DNA of 64,000 nucleotides from the NCBI RefSeq assembly GCF_002575655.3, contig NC_053041.3:372975054-373039053 (forward strand), written 5' to 3'. This document shows positions 21,371-31,582 of this stretch, one piece after another. Source of the stretch: Aegilops tauschii subsp. strangulata (Eukaryota > Streptophyta > Magnoliopsida > Poales > Poaceae). Position numbers and translations under genes: made by a program. The notes under the pieces are model-generated. The model ran no database searches. It was not told where the DNA came from and saw only the letters and a program-made list of their open reading frames with translations. Position 1 is the stretch's first letter. Every line of letters begins with the position of its first letter.

Positions 21371-22029
21371 CATGGTTTCCTGAAAAGCCAAAAAAAAAAA
21401 AAAACGATTGACAAACTACTCCATGCAAAACTGCTCTTCCATCTAATGAAGAACCCTAAGTTGGCTTTTTCACGTCCAAACTTGATTCTACAAAAAGCAA
21501 TAATCAGTTTTACCTTATCATCGAAGTTTATTAAAATTGGATATATAAAATGGTGCACAGTGGAATATGAAGCTGTTTGTGTCTCTTTGTTTGCCCGGTG
21601 CAATGCACGGGCATTTGTACTAGTCTTTCCCTAATAATAAAGCACGGATTGACTTTGTCGGGTTCACCGTCACAATACGCTTCTTCCCGTGATTTTACGC
21701 TTTCAGTTTGAATTTAAAACATATTCGAGGTGGTACTAAATTTTGTCTCCTCACAATATTATTGACTCGATTGACCGCTACGTTTCGCTTAGCTGGGCTG
21801 CGATCCAGTTGGGCCTTGGCCCGTCTCTCTATTATGCCCGTCCGCTCACCGTCGTCATACTTTTGCTAAAACACCCCTGTGTTTTTCCGTAATACAACCC
21901 GTAGTCCTTATTTTACTAATAACGTTTCGTTAAAAAAAGGTACGTTTTATCCAAACGCTCAGCGGACAAGTGAAGGTCAGGTGCGGGCGGAGCTGGGCGG
22001 AGCTGCGGCAGAAGGGGTGGCGCGACGAA

Positions 22030-22275
22030 GCAGGAGAAGATGTTCAGGCGCGGCGCGGCGGGCGGAGCGGGAGAGGTTCATGCGGAGCTGCGACAAAAGG
22101 GGCGGTGCAACGGAGCAGGAGAAGATGGCCGAGAAGATGTTCAAGCACGGCGTGGCGGGCGGAGCAGCAGAGGTTCAGGTGCGGCGCGGCGGGCAGAGCA
22201 AGAGAGGTTCAGGGGAGATGCCAGCGGAGCAGGAGAGTTCATGGGCGGTGGAGCAGGAGAGGTTCATGGGCGGTG
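22030..22275 (+). repeat. GC-rich imperfect repeats of U5
   Basis: About five copies of a 30-40-bp unit with the core GGAGCAGGAGAGGTTCA, homologous to 2896-3030 in U1 and expanded relative to it. They create long but meaningless frames. Confidence 0.75.
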
Positions 22276-22633
22276 CCCTTGTCGCCGGACGGCCATCCTT
22301 GCTGTGCTTGACGGAGGATAGAAGGGGGAACATTTTCTGGTGGGTACGCCGGCCGCGGGCGCGCTTTGCTGTGATCTGTCCGCCGCCACCAATCCTCTCC
22401 GGCCTCCTCCGTATCCTTCTCAATCTCGGACGAGCTATTCCCATGCCGTGATTTGGATGGACAATAGGAGGTCGTGTCCTTCTCCAACACCAAGCAATGG
22501 AGTGCCCGACCCGGATTTGAGTTGTTTGCTATAAGAAGGAGTGGTCCTCGGCCGAAATCTCCATCAGATTGCGTCCTTGGACCATAAGCTCCATCAAAGC
22601 CCGTCCAAATTGCTTTTTTTGACGCAACGTACA

Positions 22634-25600
22634 ATGTCGCCGTCGAGTTCGCCGGAGGAGGAAGTGCCGAGTTCGCCGAAGGAACAAGACCATCTGTCCA
22701 ACCGCCCAATTTCGCCTGCCTCAGCTAGACCAGAGGTAATGTATCGCCTTCATATTCACTGGATGGAATCCCCTGTTTGTCCCCTGTCTCTTGTCTCCGA
22801 TTCTGCTCTGTAGCCTGACTGAAATAAGGGACAGTACTTTACTTAATTTATAAAGCATGAGAAAACTGATGGAGGATGGTTAGTACAGCAGCAAAGTTTT
22901 GTAAGCTCAAATTTATAGACTGATTTAGTAGTCTCTGTGAGTGCTACATGCAAGTCAGTTTAGAGTTTCTGAGGGGAACGGCCTGGTCCATCTTTTCTTG
23001 TGATGTGAATTATGATGTAGGACATAGCCACAAGGGTTATTTCTTCTGTTGGCAAGTAATCTTAAGACTTTTTTCCCCGGGTGATTCGTAAGACAGATTA
23101 CCCTACACAATTCACAGTTTTAGTATCTCTTATGCACCTAAATATATCTGTAACTGAAAAAAATCAGGTTCCCGCAGGTTTTGACTTGACTAACAAATTT
23201 AAGTGAATTTGTTATTCCTTTGTGTGCTCTTATTTTTATTACTCAAATAAATCTGTAATTTAGCCAGGCTAAAATCAATGGGATGCAGGCCATAACCATG
23301 TACACTGGTACTGTAGGCAAACAACTACACTGGTACTGTAGGCAAACAACTATGGACTGTTAGTGTATTGATAGTGCTAATTATATACTATCCTAAGTAA
23401 GCATAAATTACAGTGCCCAAGATATATTATCAGAGTAACCAGAGTTTGGGTGTATTATTTGGAGTTTTGTTCCTTAAGAGTTTCTCTTCCAGAGGGAGAC
23501 AACTACTTTCTTTGTCCTTACTCATATAGTACTAATGAAATCCAATTGCGTACTGAAATCTACTTGGTTATTCTTCACTTATAGTGGTATTAATGAAATC
23601 CAGTTGCTTACTCATCTATTAGCTTAGCAAAACTGAAACTATATATACTGTACTGTACTTTCAGTAATATAGATGCCCCGTCTCGAAGTCCCCAAGTACC
23701 AGGTGCTTGCTCCCAGATCCGCACTATATACCCAATTTTTGCTTGATTGTGCAGATTTGTAAAAAATTCGATTTGGAGACAAGTTAGAATAACCTTGTGA
23801 ATTATTGCTAGCCTTGCAAGAGGCAGGCAAGGAAGGCCTGAATGTTGCTGAAGCCGAGCTCATAAACGTCTCACGTCATGTGGTTCTGTGATATTATGAA
23901 TCTTCTTCTCTGAAGTGTGTAGTCTTCTAGCGTTATTCCCTTAGTTTTTTTTCATATGCATGACAAAGAAAAGTGACATGCATTTTAAATCATTGGAAGT
24001 AAGCGTTGATGTGTTGTGAGAACAATTAATGATGTACCTTCATCTGCATGAAGAACGAAGATTTTTCATGATTTTGTATATCCTTCAGTTGCTTGCTGTA
24101 ACATGAAGAATTCACAAGCATTCATATGTAGCAGTGAGTAGAATCCATATGTAGCAGCAAGTCATGTTTGTACGTTTATACATTAGAGGTGTTTGGGCAT
24201 GAGTCAATTGGTTGTAGCAGCAGTTAGCAAGTCTTCTGCAGAGTTGAATGTATCTTTACGTAAGGTTAAACTTCTATTTTTGTTTCCCTCAAGCATGCCA
24301 GGTCAAGCATGGTAGAAAAGTTGAATGTTTAATACTTGTGATTGGTCTGGATCTGAAATATTCTACCAACAAACTAACGGTTTGAGGCTTACCTTTTATT
24401 TGTGTTGTAACTGCAGAAAATAGATGACATCACTGAACTGAACATTGCAGAGGATTTGGATAATCGACCTTAAAAAAAGCAAAAATTGCTGAACCAGGTG
24501 TTCTGGAGCCATCGCCAATGTCGCCAACTATGTCAGCATCTACACCAATTTCTGAATGTTTTGAATCCATTGTGCCGGAATCGGATGATCAGATAGATAA
24601 TGATCCATTGCCATCTACTCCATCACCATCTAGCTCAACATTATCTCCTGTTTTCTCATTACATGATATTAAGGAACCAGATTCAAATAAAGAGATCAAA
24701 GTTGATGAGACATGATTATCTCCCACAAGGTATTTGTTTGATTTATTATTTGTACACTTTTGTATTTAATAAATTCTTAAATTATTGTGTTTTTTGCAGA
24801 CTATGCATTGACCGACCATGATCTATGTGCACATATAGCAGTAGAATCATCTTTGAGTAAAGAATTGCTGGTTCGGATAGATAGAAGTTATGTGTTACAA
24901 AATCAATTGATGTGCCTGCTAGATGAAAAGGAGTGGGTAAATGATGGTGTAAGTACACTTACTAAAACAGGAAAGAGTTTCTAAGCACTAATATTTATCA
25001 GTATTGTACTTTTTGAAATCTTAATTTCAGGTGATCTATGCATATATATGTTGTTTAAAGGACTAAATTCATGTCCAGAATGACAATAAAGTATATGTTG
25101 AGAGTCCTTTTGTTACCTCACTATTAAGACGGGATGGTAACCTTGGCATACAAGAAGATAGTGCCTTTATGACAAATATTGTCCAAAAATATATGGAGTA
25201 TGACATGGTAATATACATATCCATAATTTTCATGTTTTATGTTTCAAGCATTTTTATTTTTTCCCTAATTATCTTTATTACAGATAGAACTTCCAATAAA
25301 TGCCAGCAACATGCATTGGTATTTAGCTATCGTGAATACAAAAAAGCGTGAGATTCAAGTACTGGACTCATTGTGCTGGAAGTTTGTCCGAGAGGACCTT
25401 GCTATTACGGTTAGTTACAACACCAATTTCAATCCTACATGTAAATGATATAAATTCATATTTTGTTAATGTCTATCATTTCTGAACACCAAATCTTTTT
25501 TAGCTACGAGGAGTACAATTTCATTTGGATATTCTTAAAAGTCAAAACCTGATTAAGGACGATTGGAAAGACGTTGATCTTACTGAATGAAAGATCACAG

Positions 25601-25783
25601 AACAATTACAAACTATGAAGACAGTTCTTCTTGTGGTTTATTTACGGTCAAATTTATGGAATATTTCACCGGACGTACACTATCCTACCCAATTACACAG
25701 GTATAAATCATTTTTGTTTATAAAAATTATGTTATTTTTTAAAATATACTAATAATTTTTTGTGTTGCACAGGAAATGATTTT
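22634..25783 (+). pseudogene. Decayed copy of the Ulp1-like protease gene (U5)
   Basis: Recognisable exons: 22634-22735 (start MSPSSSPEEE), 24417-24729, 24800-24948, 25031-25207, 25284-25409, 25504-25700 and the first bases of exon 9 from 25773. Exons 2 and 3 of the U1 copy are not seen; that space is a 1.7-kb AT-rich interval. The His strand is kept (MHWYLAIVNTKK). Breaks include a TAA in exon 4 (near 24471), a frameshift at its end, a TAA in exon 6, a TGA in exon 8, and a deletion ahead of the Cys-Gly motif that puts it out of frame. Exon 9 is cut off and replaced by the Helitron tail. Splice sites are mostly intact, so decay is mainly in coding sequence. Confidence 0.88.
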
Positions 25784-25999
25784 TGAGCCGTGCATATTGG
25801 GTTAGAGTTTGTGATATCCTCCTGTTGCAACGCACGGGCATTTGTGCTAGTCTATCCCTACCTAATAATAAAGCACGGATTGACTTTGTCGGGTTCACCG
25901 TCACAATACGCTTTTTCCTGTGATTTTACGCCATCTATAATTTGTTAGTAGAAAAAAAGGTTCCGTAAAACGAGATGAAAAAATAATTGCTCGGCGCTG

Positions 26000-26058
26000 A
26001 ACTCGAACCTGGGTATCCTTCATGTGAGCGGGCTTGGCTAGCCATGCGAACTATGGCC
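26000..26058 (-). other. tRNA-like sequence 1 in U6
   Basis: On the - strand: TAGTTCGCATGGCTAGCC (A-box-like) and, about 30 nt later, GGTTCGAGTTC (close to the B-box consensus GGTTCGANTCC). There is no convincing cloverleaf. It looks like a decayed tRNA-derived module. Confidence 0.45.
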
Positions 26059-26187
26059 CGACTTTGAAAAAACCAAGGTTCAGATTTGAATGAACATGCG
26101 ACGAGTAGATCCGAGCGAAACATTTGAAGGGAAATTTTCGTATTGGGCCACGGCTGGGCCTAATCAACACCCTCGCAAAAGGCCCGG

Positions 26188-26246
26188 CGGTATCGAACTC
26201 GTGACTTTCTGTCGTGACGAAAGGCTCGAGCAACCAACTAGACGTC
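26188..26246 (-). other. tRNA-like sequence 2 in U6
   Basis: On the - strand: GTCTAGTTGGTTGC (A-box-like) then GAGTTCGATACC (B-box-like) about 35 nt on. It lies about 20 bp upstream, in + orientation, of the USE motif and points away from it, the same arrangement as in U7. Confidence 0.5.
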
Positions 26247-26264
26247 CATATTTGATGTTAAATA

Positions 26265-26310
26265 ATCCCACATTGTTCCTTTAGACCGAATCCTACCAGT
26301 TTATATATGT
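26265..26310 (+). promoter_or_regulatory. U6-snRNA-like promoter cassette (USE + TATA), U6
   Basis: ATCCCACATTG (26265-26275; plant snRNA upstream sequence element consensus RTCCCACATCG, one mismatch), then exactly 24 nt, then TTTATATA (26300-26307). This spacing is the one used by plant Pol III snRNA genes such as U6, not the longer Pol II spacing. Predicted start would be near 26331. The first run of four T downstream is near 26503, giving a possible RNA of about 175 nt. Transcription is inferred. Confidence 0.55.
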
Positions 26311-26339
26311 TAGCAAGTGTCATGTAACCAGCAAGACGC

Positions 26340-26600
26340 ATAAGAAAAGAGACCGCGAGATGAATTGAGGGCTGTCTATTGAAGGAAATAATTGATGGTT
26401 GTCTATTAAAGGAAGGAATTGAGGGCTGAATATGAACAAAATAAAGTAAAGATGAATTTCCGGATTGTGGGCATAAAAGGAAGGAATTGAGGGCTGTGTC
26501 TATTTTAGGAAATAATTGATGGCGGTCTATTAAAGGAAAGAATTGATCCTTGTCTATTAAAGAAAGGAATTGAAGGCTGCCATGGGTATTAAATTATAAA
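26340..26600. repeat. Short interspersed repeats in U6 (GGAAGGAATTGAGGGCTG type)
   Basis: Units built from TCTATTRAAGGAAG.AATTGA(GG)GCTG recur at about 26376, 26400, 26470, 26505, 26528 and 26556. They lie inside the interval that the candidate USE/TATA promoter would transcribe. Confidence 0.65.
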
Positions 26601-27369
26601 GAAAGACAATTTACATGTGAGGAGATATTGCATTGCGTATTGGCCCATTAAATTATAAAGAAAGGAAATTTACATGTGATATTGCATTGGCGCCGAGATT
26701 TGGGGATGCTGCAATGCTCTGAACAAAAAAGGATAAATAGAGCAGATACAGTGAAGATAAATTATGATGGAACAAAAGAACAACGGTTCACCGAGAATAT
26801 AATACGTTTTTCATACAATACGTTTTGTGCATGCTTCTAAAAAATAATTGCATTGTGTTTGCTGATCTGATGTTTGATTTCCATACACTTGCGCAAATTA
26901 TGTATTTATTTACATTGCGATATTGATATGTCTTTTTCTTTTAGCTGGAGCCTTGGCGGTACATAAAATATGGCAAGCCTTGTTGTTTGAACACTTCTAC
27001 TGAAAGGAATTGGGTATATACGCAACATGAGTGTGAACTTAATTTTTTGTGTGAGCCCATATTAAACCAGAAAAAACTTTCAAAGTTATGAGGGTCCCTG
27101 GATAAAGCCCACGGAGACAAGCTGGTGGGTGAACTTTTGTGCTCTAGAATTCTATAATTTCTTTATCTCTACCACATCGGTACATCTTACCTTCTGTGTG
27201 ATATATTTTCTTCCATTGCAATGCCCGGGCCTATTTGGGATCCCACTAAAAACACATACACCACTCCTCTTCCATCCAGTGATAGCGCCAATCTGAAGTA
27301 GGCACCATCGAAGGACATCACTATGACTTTTTCAACTCTATACTCCATGGTCTGAACACCAACAATCGT

Positions 27370-27600
27370 TTTTTAAAACCACAGACATCAAACATGTGCT
27401 TTTTTAAAATAAAGAGTGTTTCAAATTGTTCTTGCTTTCAAAAAGTATTCACAGTTTTAAAGATGTTCATGCTTTAAAAAAAGCTGAAAATTCCAATACA
27501 ATGTTCCATTTTTACATGAGTTCAAAAATATTCCCATTGCAATTAGAAATTAGAAATATTAAAAAATGTTCATTTTTTAAATAATAATATATTTGTTTTT
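27370..27600. repeat. AT-rich degenerate short repeats in U6
   Basis: Loosely repeated A-tract plus TGTTC/TATTC units, equivalent to 21080-21370 in U4. Confidence 0.5.
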
Positions 27601-28078
27601 CCGAAAATAAAAAATATAACCGATTGACAGACTATTCCATGCACTACTACTCTTCCATCAGATAGGGTGGCTCCTTCACATCCACAATTGATGCTTCGAA
27701 AAGCGATAATAAGTGTAACCTTATTACCAATGTTTATCAAGATTGGATATAAGAAATGGTGCTTGATGACACGCAGAGCAGGTTTTCTGAATTTTTTTCG
27801 CCCGGTGCAACGCACGGGCATTTTTATACTAGTAATAATAAAGTACGGATTGACTCTGTGGGTTCACCGTCGTAATAAGCTTTTACTATCTCCGCGACTC
27901 CCGTACAGTCTCAAGCTTCGACGGTTGGCAAGGTGGTATTAATCCATTGCTTATACAGGACACTTCCCGTATGTGTGTTTGCTGCTATGGGCCACCTCCT
28001 CTCCATTGCTTCTGGGCTTGTGCAGTTGTTGGGCCTGCTCTAGGGCTACATAAAATAGGGAAAGAAAAATGTTGGGGC

Positions 28079-28137
28079 TGGGATTCGAACTCGTGACATG
28101 TCCTAACTTCACCACGACAGTAACCAACTAAGCTAGA
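28079..28137 (-). other. tRNA-like sequence in U7
   Basis: The best of the tRNA-like modules. On the - strand it reads TAGCTTAGTTGGTTA (a good A box) and, 35 nt later, GAGTTCGAATCCC (a good B box). The acceptor stem is absent and the T-stem does not pair well. It is 42 bp upstream of, and divergent from, the USE motif. Confidence 0.55.
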
Positions 28138-28179
28138 ATTGTTTTCTGCCATTTTGGTGGGTTCACTGAGTATTACATA

Positions 28180-28224
28180 GTCCCACCTCGCTTCTGTAGA
28201 GTAAATTTTACCAATTTATATATG
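28180..28224 (+). promoter_or_regulatory. U6-snRNA-like promoter cassette (USE + TATA), U7
   Basis: GTCCCACCTCG (28180-28190; one mismatch to RTCCCACATCG), 24 nt, then TTTATATATG from 28215. Predicted start near 28246; a TTTT at about 28424 would give an RNA of about 180 nt. Downstream GTGAGTT....AATCA is shared with U8. Confidence 0.58.
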
Positions 28225-29316
28225 ACCGTGAGTTTATGAGAATCATCGAGTCGGATCAAAAAGATATAATAAGAAAGAGGGGGCCAATAAAGGAAGGAGA
28301 AGGGATACATGCACGGCATGCATTTATCTGCACTGGTCAAAACGGGCTCGTGACATGTATCTGCACGGGCCACTGGGCAACACAAGAGTAAAGGAAGCTT
28401 ATATCAGGCAACAATCTTACTGAATTTTACTGAATTGACACATCTTGGTTGTGAGAGAATTTTTATTTTATGGCAACCCACATGCATCAGAGTAGCTCGC
28501 AGAGGGAGGTGCTCACATCTACCTCGACAAGATTAGTTTTTTGAAGTTATAAATGGTGTGTTCTTTTTTTTGCAGGGTAGATACATTGCTTTGTTGGCAC
28601 GGTTCAAAGATAACTCGTCGCCTTGGGTTAATCACTTTCGAAGCGCCATGGCCACGTGGACGGCCACCGTTCCTGGCGGTGGGAAGGAGCAAAAACAAAG
28701 GTGGTGCCGCGGATTGTGTGTGTGTGTGGGGGGTGCGGGAGGGTTCGGGGGTTGTGATATTTTTTCCCTCCCGTTGCAACGCATGGGCATGTGTGCTAGT
28801 AATAATAAAGCACGGATTGACTTTGTCGGGTTCACCGTCACAATACGCTTCTTCCTGTGAATTTACGCTTTCAGTTTTTTTGTCCGTCCGTTTCATCTAT
28901 CTTTTTCTATCTGACAAGGTGGTATTAATCTTACTACGTCCCCAACTAGCTCTGGTGTTTGAATCGTCATCCCTGTTGCGTCACCCAACTGGGCCTAAAT
29001 CCACGTAATATGGGCCTATTTTTTAAATAAAGTTATATGGGCCAGCTGGTCCTGTGGGGTAGTGGTTAGCGTAAAATAAAAATAGATTTCGTATACATCA
29101 ACAGCCAGCTAGCGCTTCTCGTACGTACGTCGTCGATCGGTCGCTACTATAGCAGGAGCAGCCCGGATAATTTTCGTACGTCTGTCGCCAAGCTGGGCCT
29201 CGCCAGTGTGTTATGGGCCAACTGGTCCTGATGTGCTGATGTAACAACTTTTAAGGATGCCACCAACTAAGCTATTTTTCTTTGTGCAAAAAAAAAGGCC
29301 AGTATTCTAAGTCATA

Positions 29317-29360
29317 GTCCCACATTGCTTTTTGACATCAAATCACACCTATTTATATAC
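29317..29360 (+). promoter_or_regulatory. U6-snRNA-like promoter cassette (USE + TATA), U8
   Basis: GTCCCACATTG (29317-29327; one mismatch to RTCCCACATCG), 24 nt, then TTTATATAC from 29352. The TATA context (TTTATATAC) is the one typical of plant U6 promoters. Predicted start about 29383. No TTTT is seen until near 29711, so the end is unclear. Confidence 0.58.
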
Positions 29361-29689
29361 ACGTGAGTTGCCACAATCAACAAGCCATGGCATCAATAAA
29401 TAAAAAGAGGGTTCGTTTAAGAGAAACGAGGAAATTAACTCAGCCTCGGAAAGAAGCATGGGGTGCCTGCCGGGCATGCGCATGCATGTCCAATCAAAAT
29501 GCGACGCTGCATGTGTCTCGATGAAACGGCTCGACCAGAATTATGAGCCAAATCAACCTGCTACTCTTGGTGAGACGTGTTCAGCGGGAAGATGACTAAA
29601 TCTTTGAGAATAAACTTGGGCACGTGCGTGTAATCTGATCACACTCGAAATCCAATTAATATGAGTGACACATTTAAAATGTGTTTATA

Positions 29690-29960
29690 TGCCTATTGAA
29701 AATGTTATATAATTTTTTTAAATCGTTCATGCATTTAAAATTGTTAGTGTGGTTTTAAGAAAAGTTTTCACGTATTAAAATAATGTTCATATAAATTGAA
29801 AAATGTTCACCCTTTCTCAAAAAATGTTCATGTAATTCTAAAAAGTGTTCACATACATACAAATATCCGTAATTTAAAAAATATTTATGCTCTTTAAAAA
29901 GGTCCATGTGATTTAAAAAGTCTTTATGTGTTTTAAATGGAAGGTTGATGCATTTTGAAA
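29690..29960. repeat. AT-rich degenerate short repeats in U8
   Basis: At least eight loose copies of AAAAATGTTCATG-like units, comparable to the blocks in U4 and U6. Confidence 0.6.
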
Positions 29961-30957
29961 AACAACATGTACAATTTAAAAGTGAATGGGTGTATGAGGG
30001 ACGACGTATGGACTAGGTGTAAGCCGTAGAACGGGAAGGGCGACTGTCACGTCCAACTTGAGGAGATTAGTTTTAAAAGTATTAGACATTGACTTGTGAT
30101 GGCGTGGTTCAATGTCAGCTGCGCGTGGAGTAATCGAGATCATCATCATGGGATCAACCACGTCGAAGGCATTGCGTTCTGACAGATTAAAATACTCTTC
30201 AAAATATTTAACTATCAGACACTAACTCAAAATATAACATGTTATATATGAAAATTTCCTGAGAAAAAATGTGTATAAATTTTAAATATATATACATGCA
30301 TACCTGAAAAATTCTTTCAATGGACTGTTTTCTTACGTCGCATTCATTCGAGTAAGGCACTCAGAGTAAAACAGATCGAGGCTCCAGTCATTAAGATGGC
30401 CCTCAAAGTAGCCCTTGACCTCCACCTCTCCTTTCTAACTGGCATTTGCTCAGTATGATGATGAAAACCACAACCTCGTGTACATAATAAAACTTGCAAA
30501 ATGGCGAAAGGATGAATAGGTTGATGACAATGAGGGGACGGAGCAACTGTGATAAGTGGCGAAATATAAGTTTTGTTACCCGTTGCAACGCACGGGCTTT
30601 TTTGCTATTCTTTCCCTAATAATAAAGCACGGATTGACTTTGTCGAGTTCACCGTCACAATACGCTTTCTTCTCATGTCATAATACGCTTTTACGATTTA
30701 TAAAGACAAACTCATAATATAAACAAGGTGGTACTAATTTGGGGTCCGTTGGTACGTCACGTCTGTTTCTTCGTGCGTTGAACGGCTGGGCCTTCGTCCC
30801 GCCTGGCCCTTTCCGTGAAAAATACGTGCCCGATCCGGACTTCACGTTTCGTTTGTGGGCTGGGTTGACTCACGGTCACGGAGGAAGCAGTTCTGTAAAA
30901 AGAAATACAGCAGCACGGGCTCTCCTCACCTCAAAAAAAAAAGCACGGGCTCTCCTC

Positions 30958-31500
30958 CTCGATGCCTACGACAACGGCGCCGGCGCCACCACCTCGCGCG
31001 GCCGCGCGGCCGGTATTCTTCCCCGGCCGTATCCCGAGCCACCACGCGCCTCCTCCCCTGCCGCTCCGCCGCCATGCCGGGACGGCGTACTGGGCCTTGC
31101 CGGACGCCGAGGACCAGCGGGTCAATGCCGCCGCCCACTCCGGCCTCCACCACACCAGCCCGAACCATTGCTCGTGGGCGCGTGGGGATGGAGAACCCCA
31201 ACGGCCACGCGGAAGCTGAAGCGGGGGCAGGTCTGGGCAGCGACCCGTCCAGGCTCCCCCACCGTCGCCCTTGGACGCCGTGGAGGCGGGTCTGGGCAGC
31301 GACCCGGCCGAGGTTCTCCCACCGCCACCCCCGCATCTCCCGGGGGGCGCCCCTTACGACAGGGCGCAGACAGCCAGCGGATCCGCGTACGGGACCTCCG
31401 GCGAGGCAACGGGCTACCAGGCCGCGGGGGCCACGGAGGACGGCGCCGCCGCCGTCGAGATGGCCGATCCCATGGTTCCCTAGCAGTCGTATGAGGATGG
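30958..31500 (+). pseudogene. GC-rich first-exon-like block of the captured PRP39 gene
   Basis: GC-rich sequence just upstream of the PRP39 exons. One frame (31271-31480) reads an Ala/Gly-rich acidic segment (GEATGYQAAGATEDGAAAVE) ending at a TAG, after which YEDGNVAEAEA continues in the same frame. Plant PRP39 proteins begin with such low-complexity segments, so this may be its N-terminal exon. Duplicated phrases (GGTCTGGGCAGCGACCCG occurs twice, at about 31230 and 31288) suggest internal duplication. The assignment rests mainly on position. Confidence 0.4.
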
Positions 31501-31582
31501 TAATGTTGCTGAGGCAGAAGCCTTCTCTATCTGGTTTCGTTGCCTGCCTGCTACTTTGTTGCTAATAGGTTGTTGCTTTCAG

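Larger units (their letters stand above)
17741..21623 (+). mobile_element. Helitron unit U4
   Basis: Starts TCTTTCCTTAATAATAAAGC after the CTAG of U3; core GAGGTGGTACTAAA at 17844. It ends with GCAATGCACGGG and CTAG (21620-21623). Its last 220 bp closely match the last 220 bp of U6 (shared CGATTGACA.ACTA.TCCATGCA and TTGGATATA blocks), so U4 and U6 share a 3' subfamily although U5 lies between them. Cargo: a GC-rich exon-like block, a fragment of the Ulp1-like gene, a 3 x 32-bp repeat next to a possible captured exon, and an AT-rich degenerate repeat near the 3' end. Confidence 0.75.
21624..25850 (+). mobile_element. Helitron unit U5, decayed relative of U1
   Basis: Starts TCTTTCCCTAATAATAAAGC; core GAGGTGGTACTAAA at 21727; ends TGTTGCAACGCACGGG, CTAG at 25847-25850. 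From about 22030 it is colinear with U1 from 2896: the GC-rich repeats, the 3' flank with GGACGGCCATCCTTGCTG, then the Ulp1-like exons. Colinearity stops about 12 bp into exon 9 (about 25783). There it joins a 60-bp tail (GGGTTAGAGTTTGTGATAT) resembling the tail of U1 after its Rep fragment. So U5 looks like an internal-deletion derivative of a U1-like parent, without the COQ5 exon. Confidence 0.8.
25851..27832 (+). mobile_element. Helitron unit U6
   Basis: Starts TCTATCCCTACCTAATAATA, with the shared GATTGACTTTGTCGGG block, after the CTAG of U5. The RAGGTGGTAY core is not seen. It ends GGTGCAACGCACGGG, CTAG at 27829-27832. The 3' 220 bp match U4. An internal degenerate hairpin (CCATTGCAATGCCCGGG) near 27212 may be an older terminus. 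No protein-coding cargo. It carries two tRNA-like modules and a snRNA-type promoter cassette; the stretch 26340-26600 has repeated GGAAGGAATTGAGGGCTG-like units. Confidence 0.75.
27833..28799 (+). mobile_element. Helitron unit U7 (967 bp)
   Basis: The shortest unit. It starts TAATAATAAAGTACGGATTG immediately after the CTAG of U6, has the core AAGGTGGTATTAAT at 27930, and ends CCCGTTGCAACGCATGGG, CTAG at 28796-28799. No protein cargo. Contents are the tRNA-like module, the USE/TATA cassette and a 3' region (AGCTCGCAGAGGG..GT..TCA, then TTTGAAGTTATAAA) also present in U9. A compact non-autonomous element. Confidence 0.78.
28800..30608 (+). mobile_element. Helitron unit U8
   Basis: Starts TAATAATAAAGCACGGATTG after the CTAG of U7, core AAGGTGGTATTAAT at 28916, and ends CCCGTTGCAACGCACGGG, CTAT at 30605-30608. 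It has a USE/TATA cassette, an A-box-like CCAACTAAGCTA remnant at 29263, paired TGGGCCA.CTGGTCCTG repeats at 29038 and 29215, and an AT-rich repeat. Its 3' part (ACTTGAGGAGATTAGTTTTA.., GCATTGCGTTC) resembles that of U9. No protein cargo. Confidence 0.75.

Noticed and set aside
28079..28137. Functional tRNA gene
   Set aside because: A and B boxes are good but there is no acceptor stem, anticodon arm or paired T-stem.
30926..31409. - strand frames of 95-136 codons in U9
   Set aside because: Antisense of the GC-rich first-exon-like block. No recognised family, and the + strand context (PRP39 exons) fits better.
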